A stretch of DNA of 64,000 nt from Bacillota bacterium (GCA_017577945.1 PKQS01000010.1:1-64000), one strand, 5' to 3'; shown: positions 50,371 through 59,085, counted from the first letter of the stretch. Notes: a model not told the origin generated them from the letters alone. Numbers and translations are program-made.

Positions 50371-50850
50371 TCAGCCGTGGGTTTCGACTTCGGAGGCGCC
50401 GTTCTCTTGCAGAATGCGGGCGGCGTCTTCGGAGCGGTCGTCGTCGTCCGTTTCTACGACGCACAAAATGCGGCCTTGCTTCACGTCCTCTTCATACTCC
50501 CGGCCGCGATCCTCGGGAATGCCCAAGTCCAGCAGTCCCCCGCCGATGCCTCCCGCCACCGCGCCCGACAGCGCCGCGGCCAGCGGCCCCGCGGCGACGA
50601 TGGGCCCGATGCCGGGAATCGTCAGGGCGCCCATGCCGGCCAGAAGCCCGCCCAGAGCGCCAAGACCGCTGCCCCAGGCGACGCCTTCGGCCACGCTGTC
50701 CATGCCGCCTCCGCCCTGGCCTCCGCCCGCACCACGCGAATCTTTGGCGACGACCGAGATTTCGTCCTCGGTGAACCCTTCGTCGTGCAGCGCTTCCACG
50801 GCGCGCTCCACTTGGTCGTGCGAGTCAAAGACGCCGATGGTCGTAGCCAT
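50371..50850 (-). CDS. General stress protein 17M-like / YflT-type protein
   Basis: A 159-residue protein with the N-terminal YflT/GSP17M-like domain (TTIGVFDSHDQVERAVEALHDEGFTEDEISVVAKD, ~3-37), a central glycine/alanine-rich hydrophobic region (~55-110) of the glycine-zipper kind, and an acidic C-terminal part. This family is induced by general stress in Bacillus; molecular function is unknown. ATG with GGGGAGGG upstream. Confidence 0.75.
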   Translation of the reverse strand: MATTIGVFDSHDQVERAVEALHDEGFTEDEISVVAKDSRGAGGGQGGGGMDSVAEGVAWGSGLGALGGLLAGMGALTIPGIGPIVAAGPLAAALSGAVAGGIGGGLLDLGIPEDRGREYEEDVKQGRILCVVETDDDDRSEDAARILQENGASEVETHG

Positions 50851-50913
50851 CCGAGTCCCTCCCCGTCGAGAGTGTGCGGTCCCCCGTAGTTTCCCCGGGC
50901 GGTTCCCGCCTAT

Positions 50914-51240
50914 TCATCCGGGGAGGTCCGGCTCGGATGCGTCGATTAGGCTCGCTCCGTACCCGTTGCGGCCGCCGCGGACTTTGTGGCGGATGCTGCC
51001 GCGCAGGTCCACCGCGGTGCTCAGGTCGACGATAATCAGGTCAACCCCGATTTTCTTGATGCCGTGCCACGGAATCTCCAACTCCCGCCGGCTGAAAAAG
51101 CCGCCCCGACCGGGGATGATGATGGCTACCACTTTTCCGGCCGCGGCGTCGATGACCAAGTCGGTGTCGTTGACGACCCCCAACCGGATGCCCTGGTCGA
51201 TGTCGATGATTTCTTTCCCCGCCAAATCGCTGTACCGCAC
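50914..51240 (-). CDS. ymxH: PRC-barrel sporulation protein YlmC/YmxH
   Basis: A 108-residue PRC-barrel protein of the YlmC/YmxH family: RYSDLAGKEIIDIDQGIRLGVVNDTDLVID at the start, IPGRGGFFSRRELEIPWHGIKKIGVDLIIVDL in the middle. In Bacillus ymxH stands directly before spoVFA; here the stress gene and dapB intervene. Exact function unknown. GTG start with AGAGGAG upstream. Confidence 0.85.
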   Translation of the reverse strand: MRYSDLAGKEIIDIDQGIRLGVVNDTDLVIDAAAGKVVAIIIPGRGGFFSRRELEIPWHGIKKIGVDLIIVDLSTAVDLRGSIRHKVRGGRNGYGASLIDASEPDLPG

Positions 51241-51309
51241 CGGCGTCGGCTCCTCTCGGCGGGCCCTGCGCGCGCCCGTCCTCTGACATCGTATGCGCCC
51301 AAAGGCGCA

Positions 51310-52680
51310 TTAGAAGAAGACGCGCACTCCCGCCCCGAGCGTTGCCGGCCGACTCCAGCCCACATCCAGCCGGCCGTTGTCGCTTTCGCGCCACTGGATC
51401 CACCACTGCCCGAAGCCCGGCACGTCGTACGTCAGCGCAGCGTGGAGCCAGGAGACGGTGCCCCCATCGGAGTAGACCCGCTGCTTGAAGACGACGGCCG
51501 CTTCCCAGCCGCCCGGCGACCAGCGAGCTTCCAGGCGCCAGGCGGGCAGCCCATCGTCGGCCGACAGGCGAATTCGCCACGTCTCCTCTTCCCACTGCGC
51601 CCGCAGCCGGCGGCGGATTTGCCCGGCGGCGTCCCACAGGAAGGCCAGGTGCTGTTCGAAGCGGCGGTCCGGATTGGTCAACGTCACCGCCCACCCGTAG
51701 TCGTCGCGGAACCCGTCGCTCCAGCTCGCCTCCACGTCCAGGCGCCACCCCCACCGGCCCCGGGGCATGGAGGAGAAGCCAAGCTGCACTTCGTCCTCTG
51801 TGCCGCCTCCCTGCCGGCTGTGCTGGAAGTAGACGCTCAGCAGCCGGCTCGTCGCGGGGCGCCACTGCCAGCGGCCTTCCACCGCCCATGCGCCGCGGCG
51901 AAACGGGTACGACGACGCCGCCAGCGAGCGAAACCCGGCGCTGGTGTCGTGGACGAGGAGCCAGGCGCGGCTGCGGCCGAAAGCCGCCTCCAGCCGCGCA
52001 AAGAACGCCTGCTCGTCGACGTTCCGCCGCACCAGCGCGCCGCCCGACTCCGCCAGCTCCACGCCGCTCTGGCGGGCGGCGCCGAACGCTGCGCGAACGC
52101 CGCCCAGCTGCGTCGCGCCGTCGACGACGAGGAAATGGTGCCGCAGCCGCGGCGTGCCGTACGCGACTGCACCGATCCGCAGCGGCCAGCCGTCCCGCTC
52201 GACGCGCAGCGACAGCAGCGGTCCTGCCAAGCCGCGCAGCGGAATGCGGTCGACGTAAAGGGCGCTGACGCCGAGAACGCTCCGCACGGAGAGCGCCGCG
52301 CCAACGGCGTCGTCGGTCCGCACCGAGGCGTGATAAAGGCGGAACGGATCCGGGCTCGTTTCGTGAGGCTCGTGGATGAAGAGACGGCCCGACCAGGAGG
52401 CGGCCGCCGCCGTCAGCGACGCGCCCCAGCGCGTCGATCCGTCGGGCTCGAGCGTATGGCGAAGAAACAACATGCCGCCCGGCTGCGCCGGCGCGCTGTC
52501 GACGCCGCGCGGTCCCCCGAACCGGGCCAGGGGCAAGTCGAGCGTGTGCTGGAGCTGAAAGGTGCCTTCTTCGGTGTCGATGCGCAGGGACGAGGTGAAG
52601 GTTGCCTCCTGCGCGCAGGCGTGAACGGGGAAAACGGACAGCGCCAGGGCCGTGAGCGCCGCCGCCACCCAGCGATGCAT
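51310..52680 (-). CDS. Predicted outer-membrane beta-barrel protein
   Basis: A 456-residue protein of no family I recognise. A classical signal peptide spans residues 1-24 (HRWVAAALTALALSVFPVHACAQ). The rest is a series of short, alternating amphipathic strands rich in Trp, Arg and aromatic residues separated by polar turns, the pattern of a large transmembrane beta-barrel. The C-terminal sequence ends ATLGAGVRVFF, with hydrophobic residues at -1, -3, -5, -7 and -9 and terminal Phe: the beta-signal read by BamA. This implies a diderm envelope. ATG 52680 is chosen by GAGAGGTGG five nt upstream. It has its own promoter (52720-52748) and lies between ymxH and dut. Confidence 0.75.
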   Translation of the reverse strand: MHRWVAAALTALALSVFPVHACAQEATFTSSLRIDTEEGTFQLQHTLDLPLARFGGPRGVDSAPAQPGGMLFLRHTLEPDGSTRWGASLTAAAASWSGRLFIHEPHETSPDPFRLYHASVRTDDAVGAALSVRSVLGVSALYVDRIPLRGLAGPLLSLRVERDGWPLRIGAVAYGTPRLRHHFLVVDGATQLGGVRAAFGAARQSGVELAESGGALVRRNVDEQAFFARLEAAFGRSRAWLLVHDTSAGFRSLAASSYPFRRGAWAVEGRWQWRPATSRLLSVYFQHSRQGGGTEDEVQLGFSSMPRGRWGWRLDVEASWSDGFRDDYGWAVTLTNPDRRFEQHLAFLWDAAGQIRRRLRAQWEEETWRIRLSADDGLPAWRLEARWSPGGWEAAVVFKQRVYSDGGTVSWLHAALTYDVPGFGQWWIQWRESDNGRLDVGWSRPATLGAGVRVFF

Positions 52681-52718
52681 ACCTGCCACCTCTCGCCCCA
52701 GGGGCCGACAGGTGCATC
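52674..52718 (-). repeat. Inverted repeat over the start codon of the outer-membrane protein gene
   Basis: GATGCACCTG (minus strand, 52718-52709) and CAGGTATGCATC (52685-52674) are complementary, with a 2-nt bulge, and enclose the ribosome-binding site and start codon; GCCC/GGGC can pair inside. It may be a translation-blocking leader hairpin or, since the 5' arm spans the likely transcription start, an operator. Confidence 0.55.
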
Positions 52719-52719
52719 G

Positions 52720-52748
52720 ATCCTAGCAAGGAACCGCGACGCTGTCAA
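52720..52748 (-). promoter_or_regulatory. Sigma-A promoter of the outer-membrane protein gene
   Basis: Minus strand: consensus -35 TTGACA (52743-52748), 17-nt spacer, -10 TAGGAT (52720-52725) with TGC before it. Confidence 0.85.
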
Positions 52749-52795
52749 TCGTCCCATGTCCAGGCGGCGCTGTCCCTCTCGCCATGTCCCATGGG

Positions 52796-53275
52796 CTAGC
52801 CGCGCAGGCCGGTGGACCCGAAACCTCCTTCGCCGCGCTCGGAGGGCGTGAGCTCCTCCACTTCCCGCCAGCGAACCGCCACCACCGGGACGACCACCAG
52901 CTGTGCGATGCGGTCGCCGTCGTGAATAACAAAGGGCTCGGAGCCGGCGTTGAGCAGCGCCACTTTGATCTCTCCGCGATAGTCGCTGTCGATGACGCCG
53001 ACGCCGTTGGCCAGCTGGATCCCGTGCCGGGCGGCCAAGCCGCTGCGGGCGAACACCAGCCCGACCAGGTGCGGCCCCGGCAAGGCGATGGCGATGCCCG
53101 TCGGCACGAGGCAGCGCTCGCCGGGCCGCAGCTCCAGCGGCTCATCCAGCGCCGCCGTCAAGTCCATCCCGGCAGCGCCGGGCGTGGCGTACGCGGGCAA
53201 CGGCCGCCCTTCCCGGGCCGGCCGCAGGCGCTTGACCTCCACTTCCGCCGCCAACGAGAACAACCGCGCCTCCAT
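52796..53275 (-). CDS. dut: dUTP diphosphatase
   Basis: A 159-residue trimeric dUTPase that hydrolyses dUTP to dUMP and keeps uracil out of DNA. All five motifs are present: AGMDLTA (~35), RSGLAARHG (~76), GVGVIDSDYRGEIKV (~90-104), RIAQLVVVPV (~122) and the C-terminal RGEGGFGSTG (~146). It starts two bases after the M16 protease stop. Confidence 0.96.
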   Translation of the reverse strand: MEARLFSLAAEVEVKRLRPAREGRPLPAYATPGAAGMDLTAALDEPLELRPGERCLVPTGIAIALPGPHLVGLVFARSGLAARHGIQLANGVGVIDSDYRGEIKVALLNAGSEPFVIHDGDRIAQLVVVPVVAVRWREVEELTPSERGEGGFGSTGLRG

Positions 53276-53277
53276 CG

Positions 53278-54537
53278 TCAGGCCATCGCCCCCAACACCT
53301 TGCGGCGCCGCTGCACGGCCGGCCCCAGCTTAACCACCGACAGCCGCTGCTCCGCCAGCAGCTCGCCGGCCAGCCGCCGCACGTCGTCCACCGTCACGCG
53401 GTCCAGCCGGTCGATGAGTTCCTCCGGCTGCCAGTATGGCTCGTCGAACAGCTCCGCCCCGGCCAGCCGGCCCGCCCGCGTGGCGGTGCTCTCGAGCGCC
53501 AGCATCAGGCTGCCCTTGGCCTGTTCCCGGGCGCGATCGACTTCCTCGGGGCGGATGCGCCCCGCAGCTAGCTCCGCCAGCTCGCGGTAGATGACGTCCA
53601 GCACTTCGCCGGCCCGCTCCGGGCGCGTGGCGGCGTAGACGCCGAACACGCCGGCGTCGGTGTAGGCCGCGGAGAAGGAGTAGGTGGAATACACGAGGCC
53701 TCGCTCTTCCCGCAGCTGCTGAAACAGGCGCGAGCTGCTGCCGCCGCCGACGATGATGTCCAGCAAGTCCAGCGCGAAGCGGCGCGGGTCGGTGCGCACC
53801 AGCGCCGGCGCGCCCACGCAAATGTGCACTTGCTCGGTATCCTTGGGCACGACCACTTGCCGCGGGGCATACGGCACCGGACGCCGCACCCGCTCAACCG
53901 GGCCGGTTCCGGCCGGCCGGCGGAACAACTTCTCCACCAGCCGCACCAGCTCGTCGTGCTGCACGCTGCCCGCGGCCGCGACCACCATGTTTTCCGGCGT
54001 GTAATGCGTTTCGACGAAACGCAGCACGTCGGAACGGCCGAGGCGGAGCAGCCCCTCGCGCGTGCCCAGCACGGTGCGAGCCAGGGGATGATCGCCGAAC
54101 AAGCAGGCTTCAAATAGATCGTGGATCAGGTCCTCGGGCGTGTCTTCGACCATCCCAATCTCTTCGAGAATGACTTCTTTCTCGCGCGCCAGCTCGTCCT
54201 CCGCGAAGACGGAGTGCTGCAACATGTCGGCCAACAGGTCCAGCGCCAGCGGCAAGTGCTGGTCCAGCACCCGCGCGTAGTACGACGTGGCTTCCTTGGT
54301 GGTAAACGCGTTGAGCTGGCCGCCCGTCGCGTCGATGGCTTCGGCGATGTCACGGGCCGAACGGTGCGCGGTGCCTTTGAACATCATGTGCTCTACGAGA
54401 TGGGCCAACCCGTCCTCGCCCGGGCGCTCATCCCGCGATCCGGCGGGAAACCAGCACCCGACGCTGACGGAGCGCACGCCGGGCACGTATTCCGAAACAA
54501 CCCGCACGCCGTTGGCCAGTACCGTCTTGTTCGGCAC
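53278..54537 (-). CDS. M16-family zinc peptidase (MlpA/YmxG-type)
   Basis: A 419-residue M16B peptidase of the processing-peptidase-like type. Inverted zinc motif HLVEHMMFKGT (HxxEH) at ~44 with the distal Glu in the ETHYTPENMVV neighbourhood, GQLNAFTTKEATSYYARVLDQHL, and the second half typical of one-chain M16B proteins (IVGGGSSSRLFQQLREERGLVYSTYSF). It corresponds to Bacillus mlpA (ymxG), next to ymxH. GTG 54537 is selected by AAGGGGG seven nt upstream; GTG 54555 is also open. Targets unknown. Confidence 0.92.
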   Translation of the reverse strand: MPNKTVLANGVRVVSEYVPGVRSVSVGCWFPAGSRDERPGEDGLAHLVEHMMFKGTAHRSARDIAEAIDATGGQLNAFTTKEATSYYARVLDQHLPLALDLLADMLQHSVFAEDELAREKEVILEEIGMVEDTPEDLIHDLFEACLFGDHPLARTVLGTREGLLRLGRSDVLRFVETHYTPENMVVAAAGSVQHDELVRLVEKLFRRPAGTGPVERVRRPVPYAPRQVVVPKDTEQVHICVGAPALVRTDPRRFALDLLDIIVGGGSSSRLFQQLREERGLVYSTYSFSAAYTDAGVFGVYAATRPERAGEVLDVIYRELAELAAGRIRPEEVDRAREQAKGSLMLALESTATRAGRLAGAELFDEPYWQPEELIDRLDRVTVDDVRRLAGELLAEQRLSVVKLGPAVQRRRKVLGAMA

Positions 54538-54568
54538 GACTTCGCCCCCTTGCACCGTTCACTCCCCC

Positions 54569-54598
54569 ATTATATCCGCCCGCGCGCGGGCGCCGCAA
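54569..54598 (-). promoter_or_regulatory. Promoter of the M16 peptidase-dut genes
   Basis: Minus strand: -35 TTGCGG (54593-54598), 18-nt spacer, consensus -10 TATAAT (54569-54574), 31 nt before GTG 54537. Confidence 0.6.
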
Positions 54599-54735
54599 TG
54601 ACGAGGCCGGCGGCAGCCGCTGCCACCGGCGCCGGGCCGTGCCGGGACCGCCGGATATTGGGCAAAGGATACGCAACAGCCGGCTCGAAAGGGGACCATA
54701 GCACGCCTATCGCGTACAGCTTTAGGGAGGTCGCC

Positions 54736-56037
54736 ATGACGTCGGAAAGTTTGGTGCTGTTGCTTCTGGCCATTATCGTCGGGCTCGGGTCGCTCCTAGG
54801 CGCGCCCGCCGCCCAGCCGGCGCCTGAACTTTCGCCGATCGAGAGCGAAACGTGGTTCCTGGCGACGGTGCAGGCGACGTCGGCGCCCTTGTACGAACCG
54901 GACGGCGAGACGGTGGCGGCCACGGTGCCGCAGGGCGACCCGCTCCTCGTCCTGGAAGCGGACGCCGAGCAACTGCGTGTCCGCACCATCTACGGCACCG
55001 AAGGGTTCGTACCCCGCTACTTGGTGCGCCTGCACGCAGCCCCGCGGCTCGGCGGCGACTTCCGTGTGCTGGGATATTACATGGACGAAGGGACGGGCGC
55101 CGCGCGGGCGTCGCTGGAGCGCGCCGCCGGCACGCTGACCGGCGTCGTGCCCTGGAGTTGGGGCGTCACGGCATCGGGGAGCCTGCGGCCGGTGTACGTA
55201 CAGGAACAGCGGCTGGGCCAGGTGCTGGCCGCGGCGGGCCGGGAAGGGCTCAAGACGTACGTGCTCATTCACAACTTCAATCCCGATCTAGGTGCGTTCG
55301 ATCCGGCGCTGGCCGACGCCGTCTTGGGGAACGCGGAGGTGCGGGCGCGCCTGGTGGCCAGCATCATCGACGCGGCCGTGCGCTGGGACGTGGCCGGCGT
55401 GCACGTGGACTTCGAAGGCGTGCGGCCCGCGCGGCGCAACGACTTGACCGCGTTCGCCGCGGAGCTGGCGGCCGCGGCGCGGGCCTGGGGGCTGGAGGTC
55501 AGCCTGGCGGTTCCGGCCAAGACAGCCGCGACCGCCCACGGTGCCTGGGGCGCCGCCTACGACTACGCAAGCCTCGCCGCGCACGCCGATTTTCTCGTCA
55601 TCATGGCCTATGACCAGCACTGGCGGGGCGACGTGGCCGGCCCCATCGCCGCGCTGCCGTGGGTGCGGGCCGTGATCGAGTACGCCTTGGACCCCGCCGG
55701 CGGCGGCGTGCCGGCCCGCAAGCTCGTCCTGGGCATTCCCGTCTACGGTTACGATTGGCCGGCGTCGGGCTGGGCCGATGCGGTGACTTTCGCGGAAGCC
55801 ATGGAACGCCTGCAGCAGGCCGGCCGCCTGGGCGGGCCTGCGAAACTGCAGTGGCATGCGGAATACGCCGCGCCTCATTTTGCCTACGGCGGCCGCACCG
55901 TGTGGTTCGAAAACGAGCATAGCGCCGCCTTTAAGCTGCTTTTGGCCGCCGAGTACGACCTGGCCGGCGTAGCTTTCTGGCGCCTGGGACAGGAAGACGG
56001 GCGCATTTGGGACTTGATCCGCCGCCTAAAGTCGTAA
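54736..56037 (+). CDS. Exported SH3-GH18 glycoside hydrolase
   Basis: A 433-residue exported protein. An N-terminal membrane/signal segment (~5-24) is followed by an SH3-like domain (~35-100) and a GH18 catalytic barrel (~115-430). Such proteins (YaaH/SleL type) cleave peptidoglycan, often in spore cortex or coat. The GH18 active-site strand reads AGVHVDFE (~223-230), keeping Asp and catalytic Glu of the DxxDxDxE motif but with Ala and His replacing the first two Asp/Asn positions. No LysM domains, unlike SleL. ATG 54736 with AGGGAGG upstream. Convergent with the deacetylase gene. Confidence 0.85.
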   Translation: MTSESLVLLLLAIIVGLGSLLGAPAAQPAPELSPIESETWFLATVQATSAPLYEPDGETVAATVPQGDPLLVLEADAEQLRVRTIYGTEGFVPRYLVRLHAAPRLGGDFRVLGYYMDEGTGAARASLERAAGTLTGVVPWSWGVTASGSLRPVYVQEQRLGQVLAAAGREGLKTYVLIHNFNPDLGAFDPALADAVLGNAEVRARLVASIIDAAVRWDVAGVHVDFEGVRPARRNDLTAFAAELAAAARAWGLEVSLAVPAKTAATAHGAWGAAYDYASLAAHADFLVIMAYDQHWRGDVAGPIAALPWVRAVIEYALDPAGGGVPARKLVLGIPVYGYDWPASGWADAVTFAEAMERLQQAGRLGGPAKLQWHAEYAAPHFAYGGRTVWFENEHSAAFKLLLAAEYDLAGVAFWRLGQEDGRIWDLIRRLKS

Positions 56038-56072
56038 GGAGCCAGCGATTCAAGGCGTAGGGACGGGGCGAG

Positions 56073-56849
56073 TCAGGGTGCGAACGCGCCGGCCCGTTCC
56101 AGCAGCGTCCCGACGGGAACAAAGCGCCAGCCCTCCGCCAGCAGCCGCTCGAGGATGTGCGGCAAGGCGGCCAGCGTCGGCTCCGTGGGATGCATGAGAA
56201 TGATGGCCCCGGGCTGCACGCGCGGCACGACGCGCCGCACGATGGTTTCCGGCTGCGGCCGCTGCCAGTCGATGGTGTCCAGCGTCCACATAATCGTCCA
56301 GTGGCCGGCTTCCGCGGCGATGCGTGCGATGCGGGCATCCACTTCGCCGTAGGGCGGCGCGTAGAGCCGGGTCTCGGCGCCGGTCAGCTCCCGGAGCAGC
56401 CGCTGCGTGCGCACGATGTGGTCTCGCAAGGCGGCGTCGTTCAACTGCTTGGGGTGGTCGTGGCGATAGCCGTGGTTGCCCAGCTCGTGGCCGCGGCGGG
56501 CGATCTCGCGCACCAGTTCCGGCTCTGCCTCGGCCCAGCGGCCCGTCGGGAAGAACGTGGCCCTGACGCCGCGCGCGTCCAAGACGTCCAGCAGCCCCGG
56601 CACGAACTCCGTACCCCAGTCGACGTTGAACGTCAGCGCCACCAGCCGCTCAGCCACGGGCACGGCGTATACCGGTTCGTGCATGCGCAGCGGCCGCGGG
56701 CGCGCCGGCGCCGCCACGGGCACCGCTTCCTCCCCGGCATCCAATCGCCACGCCGCGGCCAACAACACGGCCGCCAGCACAAGCGTTAACGCCTTGCCCA
56801 GCCGTGCAGCCTGCACGGTACGGAACACGACGCGACCCATCGGACGCAT
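56073..56849 (-). CDS. Polysaccharide-deacetylase-like protein (YlxY type)
   Basis: A 258-residue NodB-fold protein with an N-terminal membrane segment (~18-35). The deacetylase motifs are altered: TFNVDWG replaces the TFDDG-type motif 1 (Asn at the usual catalytic-base Asp), motif 2 HGYRH is intact in GNHGYRHDHP, motif 3 is APPYGE in place of RPPYG, and LMHPT closes. Neighbourhood to mlpA and ymxH matches Bacillus ylxY. Deacetylase activity is therefore uncertain. Start at ATG 56849 or ATG 56840; the latter has GGGGG ten nt upstream. Confidence 0.82.
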   Translation of the reverse strand: MRPMGRVVFRTVQAARLGKALTLVLAAVLLAAAWRLDAGEEAVPVAAPARPRPLRMHEPVYAVPVAERLVALTFNVDWGTEFVPGLLDVLDARGVRATFFPTGRWAEAEPELVREIARRGHELGNHGYRHDHPKQLNDAALRDHIVRTQRLLRELTGAETRLYAPPYGEVDARIARIAAEAGHWTIMWTLDTIDWQRPQPETIVRRVVPRVQPGAIILMHPTEPTLAALPHILERLLAEGWRFVPVGTLLERAGAFAP

Positions 56850-56861
56850 ACCCCCGCCGCG

Positions 56862-56891
56862 AGCATATGACGCCGCGGCGGCCGCCTATAC
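56862..56891 (-). promoter_or_regulatory. Possible sigma-E-like promoter of the YlxY-type gene
   Basis: Minus strand: GTATAG (56886-56891) and CATATGCT (56862-56869), with 17 nt between the ATA and CATA cores, similar to mother-cell sigma-E spacing and motifs. It is close to the start codon, so the evidence is weak. Confidence 0.25.
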
Positions 56892-56919
56892 CCGCGGCAC
56901 GGCCCACAGCCGCCATCCC

Positions 56920-59085
56920 CTAGCGCGCGGGGGACAGCCACGCTTTCAGCGCCGCGGCCAGCGCCGCGCTGTCCGCCTGCAGCGTGCGGCAAGGAGGCAA
57001 GGCGGCCAGGAAGCGCCGGCCGTACGAGCGCTGGTGCACGCGCACGTCGGCGATGACCACCGCCCCTTTGTCCGTCTTCGTGCGAATCAGGCGCCCGAAA
57101 CCTTGCCGGAACTTCATAACGGCGCGCGGCAGTGAATACTCGGCGAACGGATCGCCCCCGCGCGCGGCCACTGCCTCGGCGCGCGCTTTCTCCACGGGGT
57201 CGGTGGGCACCCGGAAAGGAAGGCGGGCGATGACGACCAGCGACAAGGCGTCACCCGGCACGTCCACCCCTTCCCAAAAGCTGTCGGTGCCGAACAGCAC
57301 CGCCCGGGGCCCGGCGCGGAACCTTTGCAGCAGCAGCGTCCGGCTCTCGTCTCCCTGGCGCAGGAGCAACAAACCGCGGCGTCTCAGCGGCTCCGCCACC
57401 TGGTCGTACACGGCCTCCAGCATGCGGTAGGAAGTAAACAAGACGAAGGCGCGCCCTGCGCTGGCCTCCAGCCAGCGCAGCAGCGCGGCGGCGAACGCCG
57501 GCTCGAAGCGCGCCTCGTCCGGCGACGGCAAATCGTCCGGCATCCCCAGCAGCACCTGCGCCTGGTAGTCGAAAGGCGACGGAATGCTCGCTTCGACGAC
57601 GGGCTGGGCCAAGCCGGCGAGGCCCACGCGTTCCTTGAAATAGCCGAAGTCGTCGCCGGCCGAAAGCGTGGCCGACGTGAGGACGGCCGCCTTCACGTGA
57701 CGGAACAGCGCGTCCTGCAGCAGCTCTCCAGCCTCGACCGGCGCTGCCCGCAGCCCGTACTCGGCGCGCCGCGCCCCCGTCCGCTCCAGCCAGTACACGT
57801 ACCTCCCGTCGGCTGCGTCCGCGAGCTCCACCAAGTCGCCCGCCGCGTTCACGGCGCGCCGGGACAGCGCCTCGGCCTCTTTCGCCAACAGTTCACCCTC
57901 CGCGTCGCCCGACCGCCAAGCGTGGACGGCCTCGGCCAGGCTCTTCAGCGCGCTACCCAGCTGCTCCAGCGCGTCCGCCGCGGGCCGCCACGCGCGGGAC
58001 TCGATTTGCCCGGGTGACAGCTCCAGCGCCTCCTCGCCTTGGCCTGCTCCTTCGCCGGACGGGTCGGCCTCCCGCGCCAGCGCCGCCAAGTACTCGAACA
58101 GCCCCTCCGCGGCGTCGTGCACGGCCGCCGACGCCTCGGGCACCGCGCGCCAGCACAAATCGGCCACTTGCCGCGCCGCCTGGCTCTCGGGACCTGCAGC
58201 CAGAGCGTGCTGCACCCGCTTCAGCAGGCCCCGGGTGCCCATGATGCGGCTCAGCAGGCGCTGGATGCGCGTGCGCGTGAAGTGCAGGCCGAAGTGGTCG
58301 GTGGCTACGTCCTCCAGGTGGTGCGCCTCGTCGAAGATGATGTGGCCGTAGGACGGCAACACGCCGATGTCGGTGTCCCAGCCCAACTGGCGGCGAATGG
58401 CCGCGTCCGCGCAGACCAGATGGTGGTTGGCGATGACGATGTCGGCTTCTTGTGCCCGGCGGCGGGCGCGGAACACAAAACAGTCCTCGAAAAACGGACA
58501 AGCGCTGCGGACGCAGGTATCGGGTTCCGCCTGCACGTCCTCCCACACGGTGTCGGCCACGGGAAAGGGCAGCTCGTCGCGGGAGCCGCCGTGCCCCCCT
58601 TCCTCGGCCCACCGGCGCAAGAGCCGCAGCTGCTCCCCCTCCCCGCCGAACAGCGTCAGCTGGCCGTCACCGGCGTGTTCGAGCCGCAGCCAACAGACAT
58701 AGTTCGTCCAGCCCTTGAGCACGGCGGCGCGAAACGGCGCCGCGTCCGCCAGCGCCCGCTGCAGCAGCGGAACGTCTTTGGTAAGCAGCTGTTCCTGCAG
58801 GTTGATGGTGTGGGTGGAGACGATGACCCGCTTTCCCGCCGCCCGCGCATAGGCCGCCGCCGGCGCCAGGTACGCCAGCGACTTGCCGGTGCCGGTGCCG
58901 GCTTCGATGATGCCGACGCCGCTTTCGGCCAGCACCGTACCTACCAGCCGCGCCATCTCCAGCTGCTGCGGCCTGGCTTCATACCCGGCCAGGAAACGAG
59001 CTACGGGACCGCCGGGCGCCAGCCATGCCGCCGCCTGCTCGCCCGGATGAACGATTTCCTGTTGCGTCCGTTCTCCCCGCGCCAA
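56920..59085 (-). CDS. DinG/XPD-type DNA helicase
   Basis: A 721-residue superfamily 2 helicase of the DinG group with an Fe-S cluster. Walker A EAGTGTGKSLAYL (~62), Fe-S cysteines at YVCWLR and DTCVRSACPFFEDC (four Cys), DEAHH box (~258), and helicase domain 2 motifs SATLSAGDDFGYFKERVG, LFTSYRMLEAVY, FWEGVDVPGD and KFRQGFGRLIRT. It lacks the N-terminal exonuclease of Bacillus DinG. TTG start with GGAGG eight nt upstream. It unwinds 5'-to-3' structures such as R-loops, by family knowledge. Confidence 0.92.
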   Translation of the reverse strand: MARGERTQQEIVHPGEQAAAWLAPGGPVARFLAGYEARPQQLEMARLVGTVLAESGVGIIEAGTGTGKSLAYLAPAAAYARAAGKRVIVSTHTINLQEQLLTKDVPLLQRALADAAPFRAAVLKGWTNYVCWLRLEHAGDGQLTLFGGEGEQLRLLRRWAEEGGHGGSRDELPFPVADTVWEDVQAEPDTCVRSACPFFEDCFVFRARRRAQEADIVIANHHLVCADAAIRRQLGWDTDIGVLPSYGHIIFDEAHHLEDVATDHFGLHFTRTRIQRLLSRIMGTRGLLKRVQHALAAGPESQAARQVADLCWRAVPEASAAVHDAAEGLFEYLAALAREADPSGEGAGQGEEALELSPGQIESRAWRPAADALEQLGSALKSLAEAVHAWRSGDAEGELLAKEAEALSRRAVNAAGDLVELADAADGRYVYWLERTGARRAEYGLRAAPVEAGELLQDALFRHVKAAVLTSATLSAGDDFGYFKERVGLAGLAQPVVEASIPSPFDYQAQVLLGMPDDLPSPDEARFEPAFAAALLRWLEASAGRAFVLFTSYRMLEAVYDQVAEPLRRRGLLLLRQGDESRTLLLQRFRAGPRAVLFGTDSFWEGVDVPGDALSLVVIARLPFRVPTDPVEKARAEAVAARGGDPFAEYSLPRAVMKFRQGFGRLIRTKTDKGAVVIADVRVHQRSYGRRFLAALPPCRTLQADSAALAAALKAWLSPAR

